This document shows, one piece after another, positions 1 through 9,700 of a DNA stretch of 46,903 nucleotides; the stretch's first letter is position 1; every line of letters starts with the position of its first letter. The notes under the pieces are model-generated. The model ran no database searches, was not told the DNA's origin, and saw nothing but the letters and a program-made list of their open reading frames with translations. Source of the DNA: Mogibacterium sp. (GTDB taxonomy: Bacteria; Bacillota; Clostridia; Peptostreptococcales; Anaerovoracaceae); contig DUVP01000015.1 of NCBI GenBank assembly GCA_012840975.1, forward strand, positions 1-46,903, given 5' to 3'. A program made the translations under genes and the position numbers.

Positions 1-3000
1 GAAGGTATCGACCAAGTAACAGGTTCTTCATAGCCGTCTGTCACCTCTACCACAGGATAGTCAGATTCTGTAAGGGAAGATCCCTGTTTCACATTGTAAA
101 ACTTCTTTTCCTGACCGTCGGCAAATTCAGTTCCTTCGCCCGTGCTTACGGTAACTCTTACATAACCCTCCGGTATTTCCTGAGTCGGATCGTCGGTCAC
201 ATCGATAACATCATCTTTAACTTTAGCCTGTACAACTACGGTAACATCTACCACTTCTGAAGATCCGTCAGGATAGCTTACTTTCACTTTTCCTGTATAA
301 GTTCCCGGTGTGGATACATCAATATCTCCTGACGGAGTAACATCCTCAAATTTCGGCTTTCCGGGATAATTCGGATCTTCTGCATAGTTCTCTACACTTA
401 CACTCTCTGTCAGATCGTAAGTATCATTTTCTTCAATAGTCAAGGTTTTCACTGTCGGAGTGTATTCACCCGCCTGAATGTCTCTAACGACAACTGTTCC
501 TGTAGCTGTATAATTATTGAGTTTTGAAGTCACGTCGATTTCCTTACCTTGAGGCTGTTTCGGAATTTCTAAAGTAAACTTGCCTAACTCATCAACATTA
601 GCTGTATAAGTTTCAGTGCCTATTTTTACAGAAACTTCTGCTCCCGGATCTGCTTTTCCGTTAATAACTGTTTTCTCCGGATGAGCCTTACTGTTGTTAA
701 TTGCCGTCATATCATAAGGGGCTATCGGTTCAGGCAGTTTACGGACCGTTGTGGTTACAGGAATTGAAGCATTGCCTAAATAATCATAATATATGGCTTT
801 TATGATTTGATGCGGATCAAACTGTTTTCCGAACGGAAGTACATAATTCAGAACTCCCACAGTCCTTTCTTCAGTTTCTCCGGTATTAGGATCGACAATA
901 ACTGTAACTTTTTCTTCGGTTTCCGTAAATTCTCTGGTTGTACATTTCCATATCCCCGTCGGTTCTCCGGTTTCATCATATTGTCGCAATATGGTGCAGC
1001 TAAGATCCTCACCTACCTGAAGATCAACCCTGTCAATATCCCTAACATCTGTTGCATGCTCATTGGCCGAAACATTGATAATCTTCATATTACTGCTTCC
1101 TTCTATAGGCTGAAGCATCTGAATCGGTGTAGGCGATTTATTATCGATAACAATAGCACCACCGGTGGCAATTTTCTTATTTTCTGCTCTTTTTATTGTT
1201 TCTTCTGTAAAATCAACCTTATCCGATTCCAATTCGGTTGACATTTTTTGGGTTACATATATTTTCCCGCCGTTAAAACGACTGACATCAGCTTGAGATA
1301 TAGTAACCTCTATGGTACCGTCTTCATTTGTAATCTTGCTTCCGCTCACTTCCGGGATTTCAACTTCCGTGAAAGATCCGTCTTTTTCACTGTAAAGCTT
1401 AATAACCGCGTTTTGTTTACCCTGAATGGTGAGAACCGCATTCCCGTTTTGGTCATTTTCACTTTGGGTTATGCTTGTTATTGGATTTGTAGTCTGCTTT
1501 TGATTAATAGTCAAAGAAATTTTCTTTGTTGAAACATTTCCATAAATATCCTCTGCCATGAAGGTAATGATATACTCGCCCAGTACTTCTGCCGGAAGCT
1601 TGTCTGCCGTTTTGCCGGAGAATTTCCTGGTAACTGAATCAAAAATAATTCCTTCAGGTAAAGCGACCTCTTCTCCACCCTTTGTAACCTTATAACTAAG
1701 AGTTGCAGCAGGGTCGTCTACGGTTACTTTCCCGGCCGCATCACTGATAGCATCTCCTGTTTCAATTTCGAGGTCATATGCATCAATTGAAGGTGCTGTT
1801 AAATCTATATCCGGTCCGTCGAAATCTCTATCTTTATAAATCCCCAGAGGATCTATACCGCGAATGATATATTTAGTAGTTTCATCCAGTTTTCCTGTCG
1901 GTACATTAAATGTCAGTTTTTCGGTAGTATCGGGTTTTATGGTAATAGGATCATCATCCGCACCTATAACCTCAACGAAGTTTTCTCCATCCATATAGCC
2001 CAGGGTATACTCTGCATCTGCATAAGAACCTGCAGGAATCCTGGCAGAAATTACATTATGTGTAATCTGACCGTTTTCATCTTTGATATGAGATTCCTGT
2101 TTGATATTCTCAAGAAGCGGAAGCGGGTCATAAGCCTTGATTTCCCTTGAAGCATATTTAGAAATGTCCTGATCTTGCCTTTCATTGGTAAAAAGTGCAT
2201 AAACTCTTTGCCCTGCTCTGTGCTCAAAACTTAGAGGCTCTGCTGTAGAAGAAGAAATAATCAACTTCCCTTCCTCTTTATTGTCAGCTATATCTATATC
2301 TGTTTCAGGCTGCTCAGGGTGTACAACCCATTCACCATCGTCATCTTTATAAAACACAACTGGTTCCGCAGTTTCAGACAGCCTGAAATAAAGATATCTG
2401 GCATCGTCTATCGGCCTGTCGATTACAACCTGATTATGATTTGTCTGGATTCGATGTATAATCGCCGGCAACACATCAACCTGAAAATTCTTTAATTCAA
2501 AATTGTAGTCCACAGTAGAATTAACGTACTGTTCCGATACTGCTTCAGGCTGATTGCTTGTAGCCACCGCCATATAAGACTTAATCTCTTCTCCATCTAA
2601 TAAGTTGATAGCCGTGTATTTGGACAGATTGTCACTCTGACCAATCATAGTAATATACATGGATGCCCAGGTTTTATGTTTGTTAAAATGATTGATGATG
2701 GATTCCTCTGTATACTCACTGTTTAAGGCATTAAACTCCGTCATCAAATAGGAATATTTGCGTCCGTTAACATCATGACCTTCTTGAGCTTCCCATTGCC
2801 AGTCTTCTCCGTCTACTCCCACACTATAAAAACCTTCAACAATCTCATATTTAGTCGGATCCAGAGTTTTGCCTTCTGTAGTTCTTATCAGAACCATAGC
2901 AACATTGCTATTGGCAAAATGCGGATTTACACTCGGCTGCGGTGCCGGATTGTTTTCCGGATCGGCGATATGTTTTTCATATGCCTCCTTTGCACCCTTA

Positions 3001-6000
3001 TCATACCAAGCTTTTTTCGCTTTCATTTTAACCAACGGCTTGTATTGAGCATATAAATTGACTGTTGCAATTCCGTTGTTATTAACAATTTCCGTTTCGA
3101 AGTTTTTCCATGGGTTTAAATGAGTTACCGGCTCTACAGGTTCTTCATTTAATTGAAGCTGGAATTTTTCTTCATGTATTCGAACCTTGCTTGCATTAGT
3201 ATAAAGCTGGTGAACTTTAGTTCCCGAGGAAACTGTCTTACCTTCAGACCAACCGACAAAATAAGCTCCTTCTTTTACAAAACCTGCATCAAAAAGAGCA
3301 TTTCCCTCCTTTTTCAGATAGGCTGTCAGTTCTCCTGTATTTCCATTTGTTATACTTGCAAGAGGTAAGTCTAGCGTATAGGTGATATCATTTTCGTCAT
3401 TATTATCATGAAAAACTATACGATATGTATCTACATTCTTCTCCCAGACCGCATAGACAGTTTGATTTTGGTCTACAGGAGAATTTGCGGTAAATCTATA
3501 ATTATTTTCTTCGCTCCATTCTGAAACATCATCCAGTGCAGGCATATTTTCAAAATCCGCTTTTGACATTGATTCCACTTTTTTTGTTGACCAGCCAAGA
3601 AGGGTATATCCTTCACGGTTAAGTTCTTCGCTGTAGAATTGTCTGCTTATGTATGCATCGCTTGATGCTAGCTTAATAGGCTTGCCTTCGTAATCGGAAA
3701 GATATTTTTCATCGGCGGTGGACGGAACCTTGTTTCCGTCTGCATCCAGCCAAAGTATATTCTCGCCTTCAAAACCATTGGCTGTATAACCTTCTTCTCC
3801 ATAAGCTTTTTCATTGAGAGGTACAATTCTTTCTACCGGCTCTCCTTCTCCTCCATTTTTATCAAAAATTACCTTAGCTTGAGTTCGATAGGTAGAAGGA
3901 GCAGATCGAAAATAGCCCTGTGCTGCATTGGAGAAACGTAGATCCATGTCTTTTTTAAGCTGAATTCCTGAAGGTATATCCAATGTAAAAGGATAGCCCT
4001 CTAAGTTTAATGTTTCTCCTTCAGCTTTAAAGGATTTAATATCGGTAGAAGAATACGCTTCCTGAAAAACCTCTTCCTCTGTCGCTACAGCCTTAGCCTC
4101 TCTTGCTGAAACGAGAGCATTTGCATACTTGCTGTGACCTGTAATATTTATACTGTCCGTGAAAAATTCATTTACATGCGGAGTATTTGCACTTCTGTTA
4201 ATAATAATCCCCGAACGTACATTGGCATTAGGCATAGTATAGAGCTTATCTTCATTTGTTTTATATTTAGTTAAAATATAATCCGTTCTTGTTGTTCCGA
4301 CAATAACTGTCATTTTAACAGTTTCCGGTGAAGAAGAATCAAACATAGTGAGGCTGATAGAGTCTTCTGCCTGAACCGTCAGTCCTGTTTCAGCAGTCAA
4401 AACATAACCACCATCAGTAGCTATATAAGGTGTAATGGTATAAGCCTTACCAAAATCACTAGGGTTTACACCGTAATGATTCATTTCACTAACAGGTCGC
4501 TTGGTCTCCATATTCCCGATGATACGCTCATAGTTATTACCTAAACCGGCCTTGAAAACCGATCTGGAAGATTTAGGTACATCAAAAGCTACTTTGGCTC
4601 CCTCAGGAATAATTATACCTTCCTGACCTGCCTTTAAACGATATTCTGTCTGGGTGGTTTCAGTTGGACGGTCAGAAATATACGAGGTAGATATGCTGAA
4701 AGTAGAGCTATTAGCATTTTTAAACAAAGCATCCATTTTATTTTTGTCGACATCGTAAATAAAACGAACATAATCTGCCTCTTTTCTATGACCGTGCAGA
4801 TATACGTTTTTAAGATTTACTCCGGTAGGAGCAATGGCTTTTTCCGTTACATCAGTCTTAAAACCCTGTGGAACCATCATATATGAACGTATTCCTACAT
4901 CATTAATGGTTTGACTGTATGAAAATTCGTTCTTTTTGATATCTGTAGGTATATTGGCAGGCCATGATCCTCCATTCATATCAAGCATCATCATCTGTCC
5001 TACTACCCCGTCTGCATCAGGTTTTAAAGCATCATAAATTCTTGCATCCATCACCTGACGGATTCCTATTTTTGAAGATAAAAAAGACCCATTATCTGCA
5101 TAGCTGCCACGAATATAATGGTTAGGAGCCTGCTTATAATAGACGTGCAGTTTTCCTCTTATATTGTCATAAATTACCGCCTGACCAACTGTTCTCATCA
5201 TATCCGGAGGAAAGACAACATTAGGAATAGTATTAGGCATGGATGCCGTTTGAAACGGAGCAATAGTCTTTAGAGTCACATCATCGTTGTTAATACCGGC
5301 ATCATAGACCGTTGCATTCGGAACAGAAGGATATTCATTATAATTTCCTAAAACCTGAGCTCCCTGAGATCCTCTCTGTTCATAAACCGAACCTTGACTG
5401 TTGGTATACCGCAATTCCAAAGCATAGTCTTCATCCAGTTGATCTCTTGTAACTCCTTCCTTTAAAACTAAATACAGTTTCGATTTCATATAATCGGATG
5501 CCCCAGGCATAGTAGGGTACAGATTATTTACACTCAGTTTAAAGATATTATTCTCAACACCTGTTATCTCCGCACTATTCAGGAATTCCTTTTTGGAATC
5601 TAAAGGATAGGACATCATGAAGAAGCTTTCCCCAACATCGACATTGGTCACAAGACTAGGGTCAATGAAAAGAACTGCTTTATCCCATTGCTCTCTAAAT
5701 GTCCTGTATCCTGATGTCTCGTTGTTAAGCGCATCCGGAAACATGCCTAAATCAATTTCCAGAACAATACGTCCATGATCATTCCAGTAAAATCGATTGT
5801 ATGAAAAACCGGCTGTACCAATTCCCTCACGAGTCTTATTTGTCAAATTTGCATCCAGAGGCCATTCATTTAAAGGCTCTTCAACTTTATCCCATGTAAA
5901 GTTTGTACTGTAGAATCCTCCTTCTGCCTCTACTTTCGCAGTCAAACCGGCAGAAAATATAACTCCGGTCAATAAGAAGACCACGAATCGCTTTAGTAAA

Positions 6001-6032
6001 TCATTCTTAATTCTAAAATTAAATTTCCTCAC
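1..6032 (-). CDS. Giant secreted surface/adhesin-like protein (partial, 3' end outside window)
   Basis: An open frame of about 2010 codons enters from the left edge with no stop. I place the start at GTG 6032: an AAAGGTG ribosome binding site lies 8-9 nt upstream and the N-terminus is a classic signal peptide (basic MRKFNFRIKN, hydrophobic core FVVFLLTGVIF, cleavage near VEA-EG). The first 700 residues are unrecognised beta-rich sequence. Two InlB/Listeria-Bacteroides-type repeats follow (about 712-863 and 868-998; FDKNGGEG and AVW/GW motifs), then Ig-like modules including a putative He_PIG domain (about 1420-1510), a bacterial Ig module (about 1770-1850), a Rib/alpha-like domain (about 1850-1930, YPDGSSEVVDVTVVV) and the start of another C-terminal repeat. 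The wall-anchor region lies outside the window, so LPXTG sorting is unseen. Likely role: surface adhesion. Spot translation at several places showed no frameshift, but I did not check every codon. Confidence 0.85.
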   Translation of the reverse strand, partial: MRKFNFRIKNDLLKRFVVFLLTGVIFSAGLTAKVEAEGGFYSTNFTWDKVEEPLNEWPLDANLTNKTREGIGTAGFSYNRFYWNDHGRIVLEIDLGMFPDALNNETSGYRTFREQWDKAVLFIDPSLVTNVDVGESFFMMSYPLDSKKEFLNSAEITGVENNIFKLSVNNLYPTMPGASDYMKSKLYLVLKEGVTRDQLDEDYALELRYTNSQGSVYEQRGSQGAQVLGNYNEYPSVPNATVYDAGINNDDVTLKTIAPFQTASMPNTIPNVVFPPDMMRTVGQAVIYDNIRGKLHVYYKQAPNHYIRGSYADNGSFLSSKIGIRQVMDARIYDALKPDADGVVGQMMMLDMNGGSWPANIPTDIKKNEFSYSQTINDVGIRSYMMVPQGFKTDVTEKAIAPTGVNLKNVYLHGHRKEADYVRFIYDVDKNKMDALFKNANSSTFSISTSYISDRPTETTQTEYRLKAGQEGIIIPEGAKVAFDVPKSSRSVFKAGLGNNYERIIGNMETKRPVSEMNHYGVNPSDFGKAYTITPYIATDGGYVLTAETGLTVQAEDSISLTMFDSSSPETVKMTVIVGTTRTDYILTKYKTNEDKLYTMPNANVRSGIIINRSANTPHVNEFFTDSINITGHSKYANALVSAREAKAVATEEEVFQEAYSSTDIKSFKAEGETLNLEGYPFTLDIPSGIQLKKDMDLRFSNAAQGYFRSAPSTYRTQAKVIFDKNGGEGEPVERIVPLNEKAYGEEGYTANGFEGENILWLDADGNKVPSTADEKYLSDYEGKPIKLASSDAYISRQFYSEELNREGYTLLGWSTKKVESMSKADFENMPALDDVSEWSEENNYRFTANSPVDQNQTVYAVWEKNVDTYRIVFHDNNDENDITYTLDLPLASITNGNTGELTAYLKKEGNALFDAGFVKEGAYFVGWSEGKTVSSGTKVHQLYTNASKVRIHEEKFQLQLNEEPVEPVTHLNPWKNFETEIVNNNGIATVNLYAQYKPLVKMKAKKAWYDKGAKEAYEKHIADPENNPAPQPSVNPHFANSNVAMVLIRTTEGKTLDPTKYEIVEGFYSVGVDGEDWQWEAQEGHDVNGRKYSYLMTEFNALNSEYTEESIINHFNKHKTWASMYITMIGQSDNLSKYTAINLLDGEEIKSYMAVATSNQPEAVSEQYVNSTVDYNFELKNFQVDVLPAIIHRIQTNHNQVVIDRPIDDARYLYFRLSETAEPVVFYKDDDGEWVVHPEQPETDIDIADNKEEGKLIISSSTAEPLSFEHRAGQRVYALFTNERQDQDISKYASREIKAYDPLPLLENIKQESHIKDENGQITHNVISARIPAGSYADAEYTLGYMDGENFVEVIGADDDPITIKPDTTEKLTFNVPTGKLDETTKYIIRGIDPLGIYKDRDFDGPDIDLTAPSIDAYDLEIETGDAISDAAGKVTVDDPAATLSYKVTKGGEEVALPEGIIFDSVTRKFSGKTADKLPAEVLGEYIITFMAEDIYGNVSTKKISLTINQKQTTNPITSITQSENDQNGNAVLTIQGKQNAVIKLYSEKDGSFTEVEIPEVSGSKITNEDGTIEVTISQADVSRFNGGKIYVTQKMSTELESDKVDFTEETIKRAENKKIATGGAIVIDNKSPTPIQMLQPIEGSSNMKIINVSANEHATDVRDIDRVDLQVGEDLSCTILRQYDETGEPTGIWKCTTREFTETEEKVTVIVDPNTGETEERTVGVLNYVLPFGKQFDPHQIIKAIYYDYLGNASIPVTTTVRKLPEPIAPYDMTAINNSKAHPEKTVINGKADPGAEVSVKIGTETYTANVDELGKFTLEIPKQPQGKEIDVTSKLNNYTATGTVVVRDIQAGEYTPTVKTLTIEENDTYDLTESVSVENYAEDPNYPGKPKFEDVTPSGDIDVSTPGTYTGKVKVSYPDGSSEVVDVTVVVQAKVKDDVIDVTDDPTQEIPEGYVRVTVSTGEGTEFADGQEKKFYNVKQGSSLTESDYPVVEVTDGYEEPVTWSIP

Positions 6033-6070
6033 TTCGAACCGCACCTTTCTGGATTGCAAGCAAGAATATA

Positions 6071-6099
6071 GTTTTATATATTTCTTTGCGCACAATCAA
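6071..6099 (-). promoter_or_regulatory. Possible promoter of the giant surface protein
   Basis: On the minus strand TTGATT (6094-6099) is followed 17 nt later by TAAAAC (6071-6076), or 15 nt later by TATAAA (6073-6078). This would give a 5' leader of about 30 nt before the GTG start. The rest of the gene-free stretch 6033-6428 is very AT-rich and holds a second TATAAT-like box near 6211 and small palindromes (TATTTCGAAATA at 6261-6272), but no gene that I can support. Confidence 0.3.
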
Positions 6100-6374
6100 T
6101 TTTCTGGAATTTAAACAAAATATCTGAACTAAAAAATTTGCTTTCTTATTTGATCACTTATGTAAACACAAAAACAAAAACACTTTTTTGATTTTATCAT
6201 ATTTCTTATTATAACACTATCTTTTCAACTTTACCATTTAGGAACAGTTGAAAAACCCATTATTTCGAAATAGATTGTTTTTTCTCAAGTTCTTAAGAAA
6301 TCTTTTAAAAAAAGCCCTCGTTTTATAAAGGGATTATTTTTTAAACGTAATTATATAAACTTTTCAAAATAACA

Positions 6375-6393
6375 CCCCCGGCAATACCGGGGG
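6375..6393 (-). terminator. Rho-independent terminator after rubredoxin
   Basis: A perfect 7-bp GC stem (CCCCCGG / CCGGGGG) with a 5-nt loop lies 36 nt past the rubredoxin stop. On the minus strand it is followed by a T-rich run (TGTTATTTTG). It separates rubredoxin from the giant surface gene. Confidence 0.75.
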
Positions 6394-6428
6394 CAATGAT
6401 AGTTTTCACTATTAAATAAATGTTAAGA

Positions 6429-6587
6429 TTACTCCACTGGGCTGAACTGATCCTTACCAACACTGCAAAGCGGGCATACCCAATCTTCAGGCAGATCTTC
6501 AAAAGTTGTGCCCGGGTCGATTCCGTTATCAGGATCGCCTATTGCAGGATCATACTCATAGCCACAAACATCACATACATATTTCAT
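6429..6587 (-). CDS. Rubredoxin
   Basis: A 52-residue protein with the complete rubredoxin iron site: C5-x2-C8-GY near the start and C38-P-x-C41 near the end, with the usual DPxxGDPDNGI and [11 protein letters not shown] signatures. It is a small cytoplasmic one-electron carrier, in anaerobes typically partnering NADH:rubredoxin reductase, rubrerythrin or superoxide reductase. I chose the ATG at 6587 because GAGGGGAAAAGAT precedes it and it gives the standard family length; a longer in-frame version adds 16 unrelated residues. It sits 180 bp downstream of purL on the same strand, with its own terminator and an intergenic region rich in repeats, so it is probably an independent unit. Confidence 0.95.
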   Translation of the reverse strand: MKYVCDVCGYEYDPAIGDPDNGIDPGTTFEDLPEDWVCPLCSVGKDQFSPVE

Positions 6588-6667
6588 ATCTTTTCCCCTC
6601 ACTTCTTTAATATTTATACTCATCAGTATTATCATTGCTTCTTTAGCTGATATCCATTGTACATTTA

Positions 6668-6719
6668 TTTTTTGTATAAATCTACACTTTTTTCGAATTT
6701 ATACTTTTTTTGTATAAAT
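6668..6719 (-). repeat. Repeated GTATAAAT boxes upstream of rubredoxin (possible operator)
   Basis: The 14-mer TTTTTTGTATAAAT occurs at 6668-6681 and again at 6706-6719. The octamer also appears inverted (ATTTATAC, 6697-6704), forming a perfect 8-bp inverted repeat with a 7-nt spacer against 6712-6719. The array lies 80-130 bp upstream of the rubredoxin start, where an operator could be. The DNA is AT-rich, so chance cannot be excluded. Confidence 0.35.
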
Positions 6720-6739
6720 GAGTTTCATTCATCGTTGGT

Positions 6740-6766
6740 GCTTACACCGCGCCTCCGGATGTAAGC
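6740..6766 (-). repeat. Stem-loop immediately after purL
   Basis: Arms GCTTACA and TGTAAGC pair perfectly, with an inner CCG/CGG pairing around a short GC-rich loop, 2 nt beyond the purL stop codon. No T-run follows on either strand. It may be a weak terminator or an mRNA 3'-end stabilising hairpin for the purine operon. Confidence 0.45.
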
Positions 6767-6768
6767 TT

Positions 6769-9700
6769 CTACTTGAAATATTGAACTGCGCTTTCGAACA
6801 TCCTCATAAAATAATTGCCCTCTACATTTTTGTAAAGTCCTTTACCGACTCTTTCTGCATGTCCCATTTTCCCGATAATCCTTCCGTCAGGAGATGTTAT
6901 TCCCTCAATAGCGTACATGGATCCGTTCGGGTTGAATCTTATATCTCCTGTTGCATTGCCGTCAAAGTCAACATACTGAGTTGCTATTTGTCCGTTCGCT
7001 GCAAGCTCATCGATAAGCTCTTCGGATGCTATAAATCTTCCCTCTCCATGGGATATCGGTGCGGAATATATATCTCCGACTTGTGCGAATCTCAGCCAAG
7101 GAGATTTATTCGATGCCACTCTTACTCTTATAATTCCGGACCGGTGACAACCTATTGCATTATTGGTAAGTGTAGGGCAATTTTCATCCGGTTCAATTAT
7201 CTTTCCGTACGGAACAAGACCAAGTTTGATTAAAGCCTGAAAGCCGTTGCACAAACCGCACATCAGACCGTCTCTCTTCTCCAGAAGATCTGTCAACTCT
7301 TCTTTAATAGCGGCATTTCTGAAGAATGCTGTGATGAATTTCCCCGATCCGTCCGGCTCATCCCCGCCTGAAAAACCTCCCGGTATCAGCACTATCTGTG
7401 TTTCCTTCAAAGATTTCGCGAAGGTCTCAACCGTCCTTTTAATATCTTCCGATAATCTGTTCTTAATAATGATTATTTCCGGTTTTCCACCGGCTTCCCT
7501 GATTGCTCTTGCGGTATCATATTCACAGTTAGTGCCCGGGAACACAGGAATCAGAACCTGTGGCTTTTCTCTTTTGTAGAAAGGAACTTCCCAGCCTTTT
7601 GTCTTATATGTAAAATTCTTCATCGGCCCGCAATTATTATCGATATTTGCCGGGAAAACGCTTTCAAGTTTGCTCTCGTAGAGAATAAACAGCTGTTCCA
7701 GACTTACCGTTTCTTCGTCTCTGTTTATTTCAGAAGCGACTTTTGTACGTCCGAGATCAACAACTTCGAATTCCGTCTCTTTTAATTCGATATCTTCCGC
7801 AAGTTCGAGAATAATGCTTCCATATGAGTATCCGAATATTTCAGCAAGAGAAAGTCCACCCCCAACCTCTGCTGTATACTCAAAACCGATACTGTTTCCA
7901 TAGGCCATTTTCATTATGGCATCCGCAACACCGCCGATTCCCGGAGTGTAAGCGGAAACAGCATTTCCTGTTGAAATTAATTCATATGCTTTATTCCACG
8001 CTTTGATCAATGAAGACGCTTTCGGAAGGCCGGCTCCCGGACCTCTATTATCTTTTTCTTTTTCAGGACAAAGCATTATCACTTTATGATCAGCTTTTTT
8101 AAATTCAGGAGATACAATTTCTCCCACCTTACCCATTGTTACGGCAAAAGAAATCAGTGTAGGAGGTACATCTATGTTTTCGAAAGATCCGCTCATCGAG
8201 TCTTTCCCTCCTATCGATCCTATCTCCAGTCTCATCTGTGCCTGTAATGCACCAAGTAAAGCAGCCAAAGGTTTGCCCCATCTGCGTCCGTCTTTACGCG
8301 GAGATTCGAAATACTCCTGGAACGAAAGATATATATCCTCAAATTTTGTTCCGGTGGCAATCAGTTTGGCTACCGACTCGACTACCGCAAGATATGCACC
8401 GTGGTATGGTGAAGCTGAAGAAAGGAAAGGATTATATCCCCATGCCATCATTGAGCAATCTTCCGTTTCCCCCTCTATAAGCGGTATCTTGTGAACCATA
8501 GACTGAATCGGTGTCAGCTGATTTCTGCCTCCGAACGGCATTAATACTGTTCCTGCTCCTACGGTTGAATCGAACCTTTCAGATAGTCCTTTTTTTGAAC
8601 ATGTATTCAGATTAGAAGCAACTTTCTTACTTAGTTCTATAAAATTTTCTCCTTCTGTAAAGAAACCTGTATTCGCCCAGTCTCCCGGAGATTCCGGAGA
8701 TATAGATATATGCTTATCAACACCGTTAGAGTTCAGAAATTCTCTGGATATATCTACTATAGTGTCTCCTTCCCATTTCATAACCAGCCTTGGCTCTTCA
8801 GTTACTACAGCAACCTGTACGCATTGTAGATTTTCGTCAGCGGCAAGCCTCATAAACAGATACTTATCTTCCGGCGATACCACGCAGGCCATTCTTTCCT
8901 GAGACTCGGATATTGCAAGTTCAGTTCCGTCGAGACCTTCGTATTTCTTAGGAACGGCATCCAGGTCTATTTCAAGGCCGTCTGCAAGTTCTCCTATAGC
9001 TACTGATACACCGCCTGCCCCAAAGTCATTGCATCGCTTTATCATGCGTGTCGCATCACCGTTCCTGAACAGTCTCTGGATTTTTCTCTCTTCGGGAGCA
9101 TTTCCTTTCTGAACTTCAGCACCACACTTCTCAACCGAATCTACGTCATGAGCCCTTGATGAGCCCGTCGCTCCTCCTATTCCATCCCTTCCGGTATCTC
9201 CTCCGAGAAGCATAACAACATCTCCCGGTTCCGGTTTTTCACGACGAACGTTCACAGCAGGTGCCGCTGCCATGACCGCACCTACCTCCATCCTCTTCGC
9301 AACATATCCGGGATGATAGATTTCGTCTACCATTCCTGCACAAATTCCTATTTGATTACCGTAGCTCGAATATCCTTTTGCAGCCGTAGTTGTTATGGAA
9401 CGCTGAGGGAGTTTTCCTTTTATTGTTTCAGCTATGGGTTTCAGCGGATCTGCCGCTCCGGTAACTCTCATTGCAGCATATGCATATCCTCTTCCCGACA
9501 ACGGGTCTCTAATACAACCTCCCAGACATGTAGCCGCTCCGCCGAAAGGTTCGATTTCCGTAGGATGATTATGTGTTTCATTTTTGAAAAGCAACAGCCA
9601 AGGCTGAGTCTCTCCGTCGACATCAACATTTATCTTGACTGTGCATGCATTTATTTCTTCCGACTCGTCGAGCTTTTCCAGCTTTCCTTCCCTCTTGAGA

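Noticed and set aside
6309-6345. Possible hairpin AAAGCCCT ... AGGGATT with flanking A and T runs
   Set aside because: Only four clean GC-containing pairs and mismatched flanks, so it is not convincing as a terminator.
6420-6650. 76-residue plus-strand frame over rubredoxin
   Set aside because: Shadow of the rubredoxin gene on the opposite strand.
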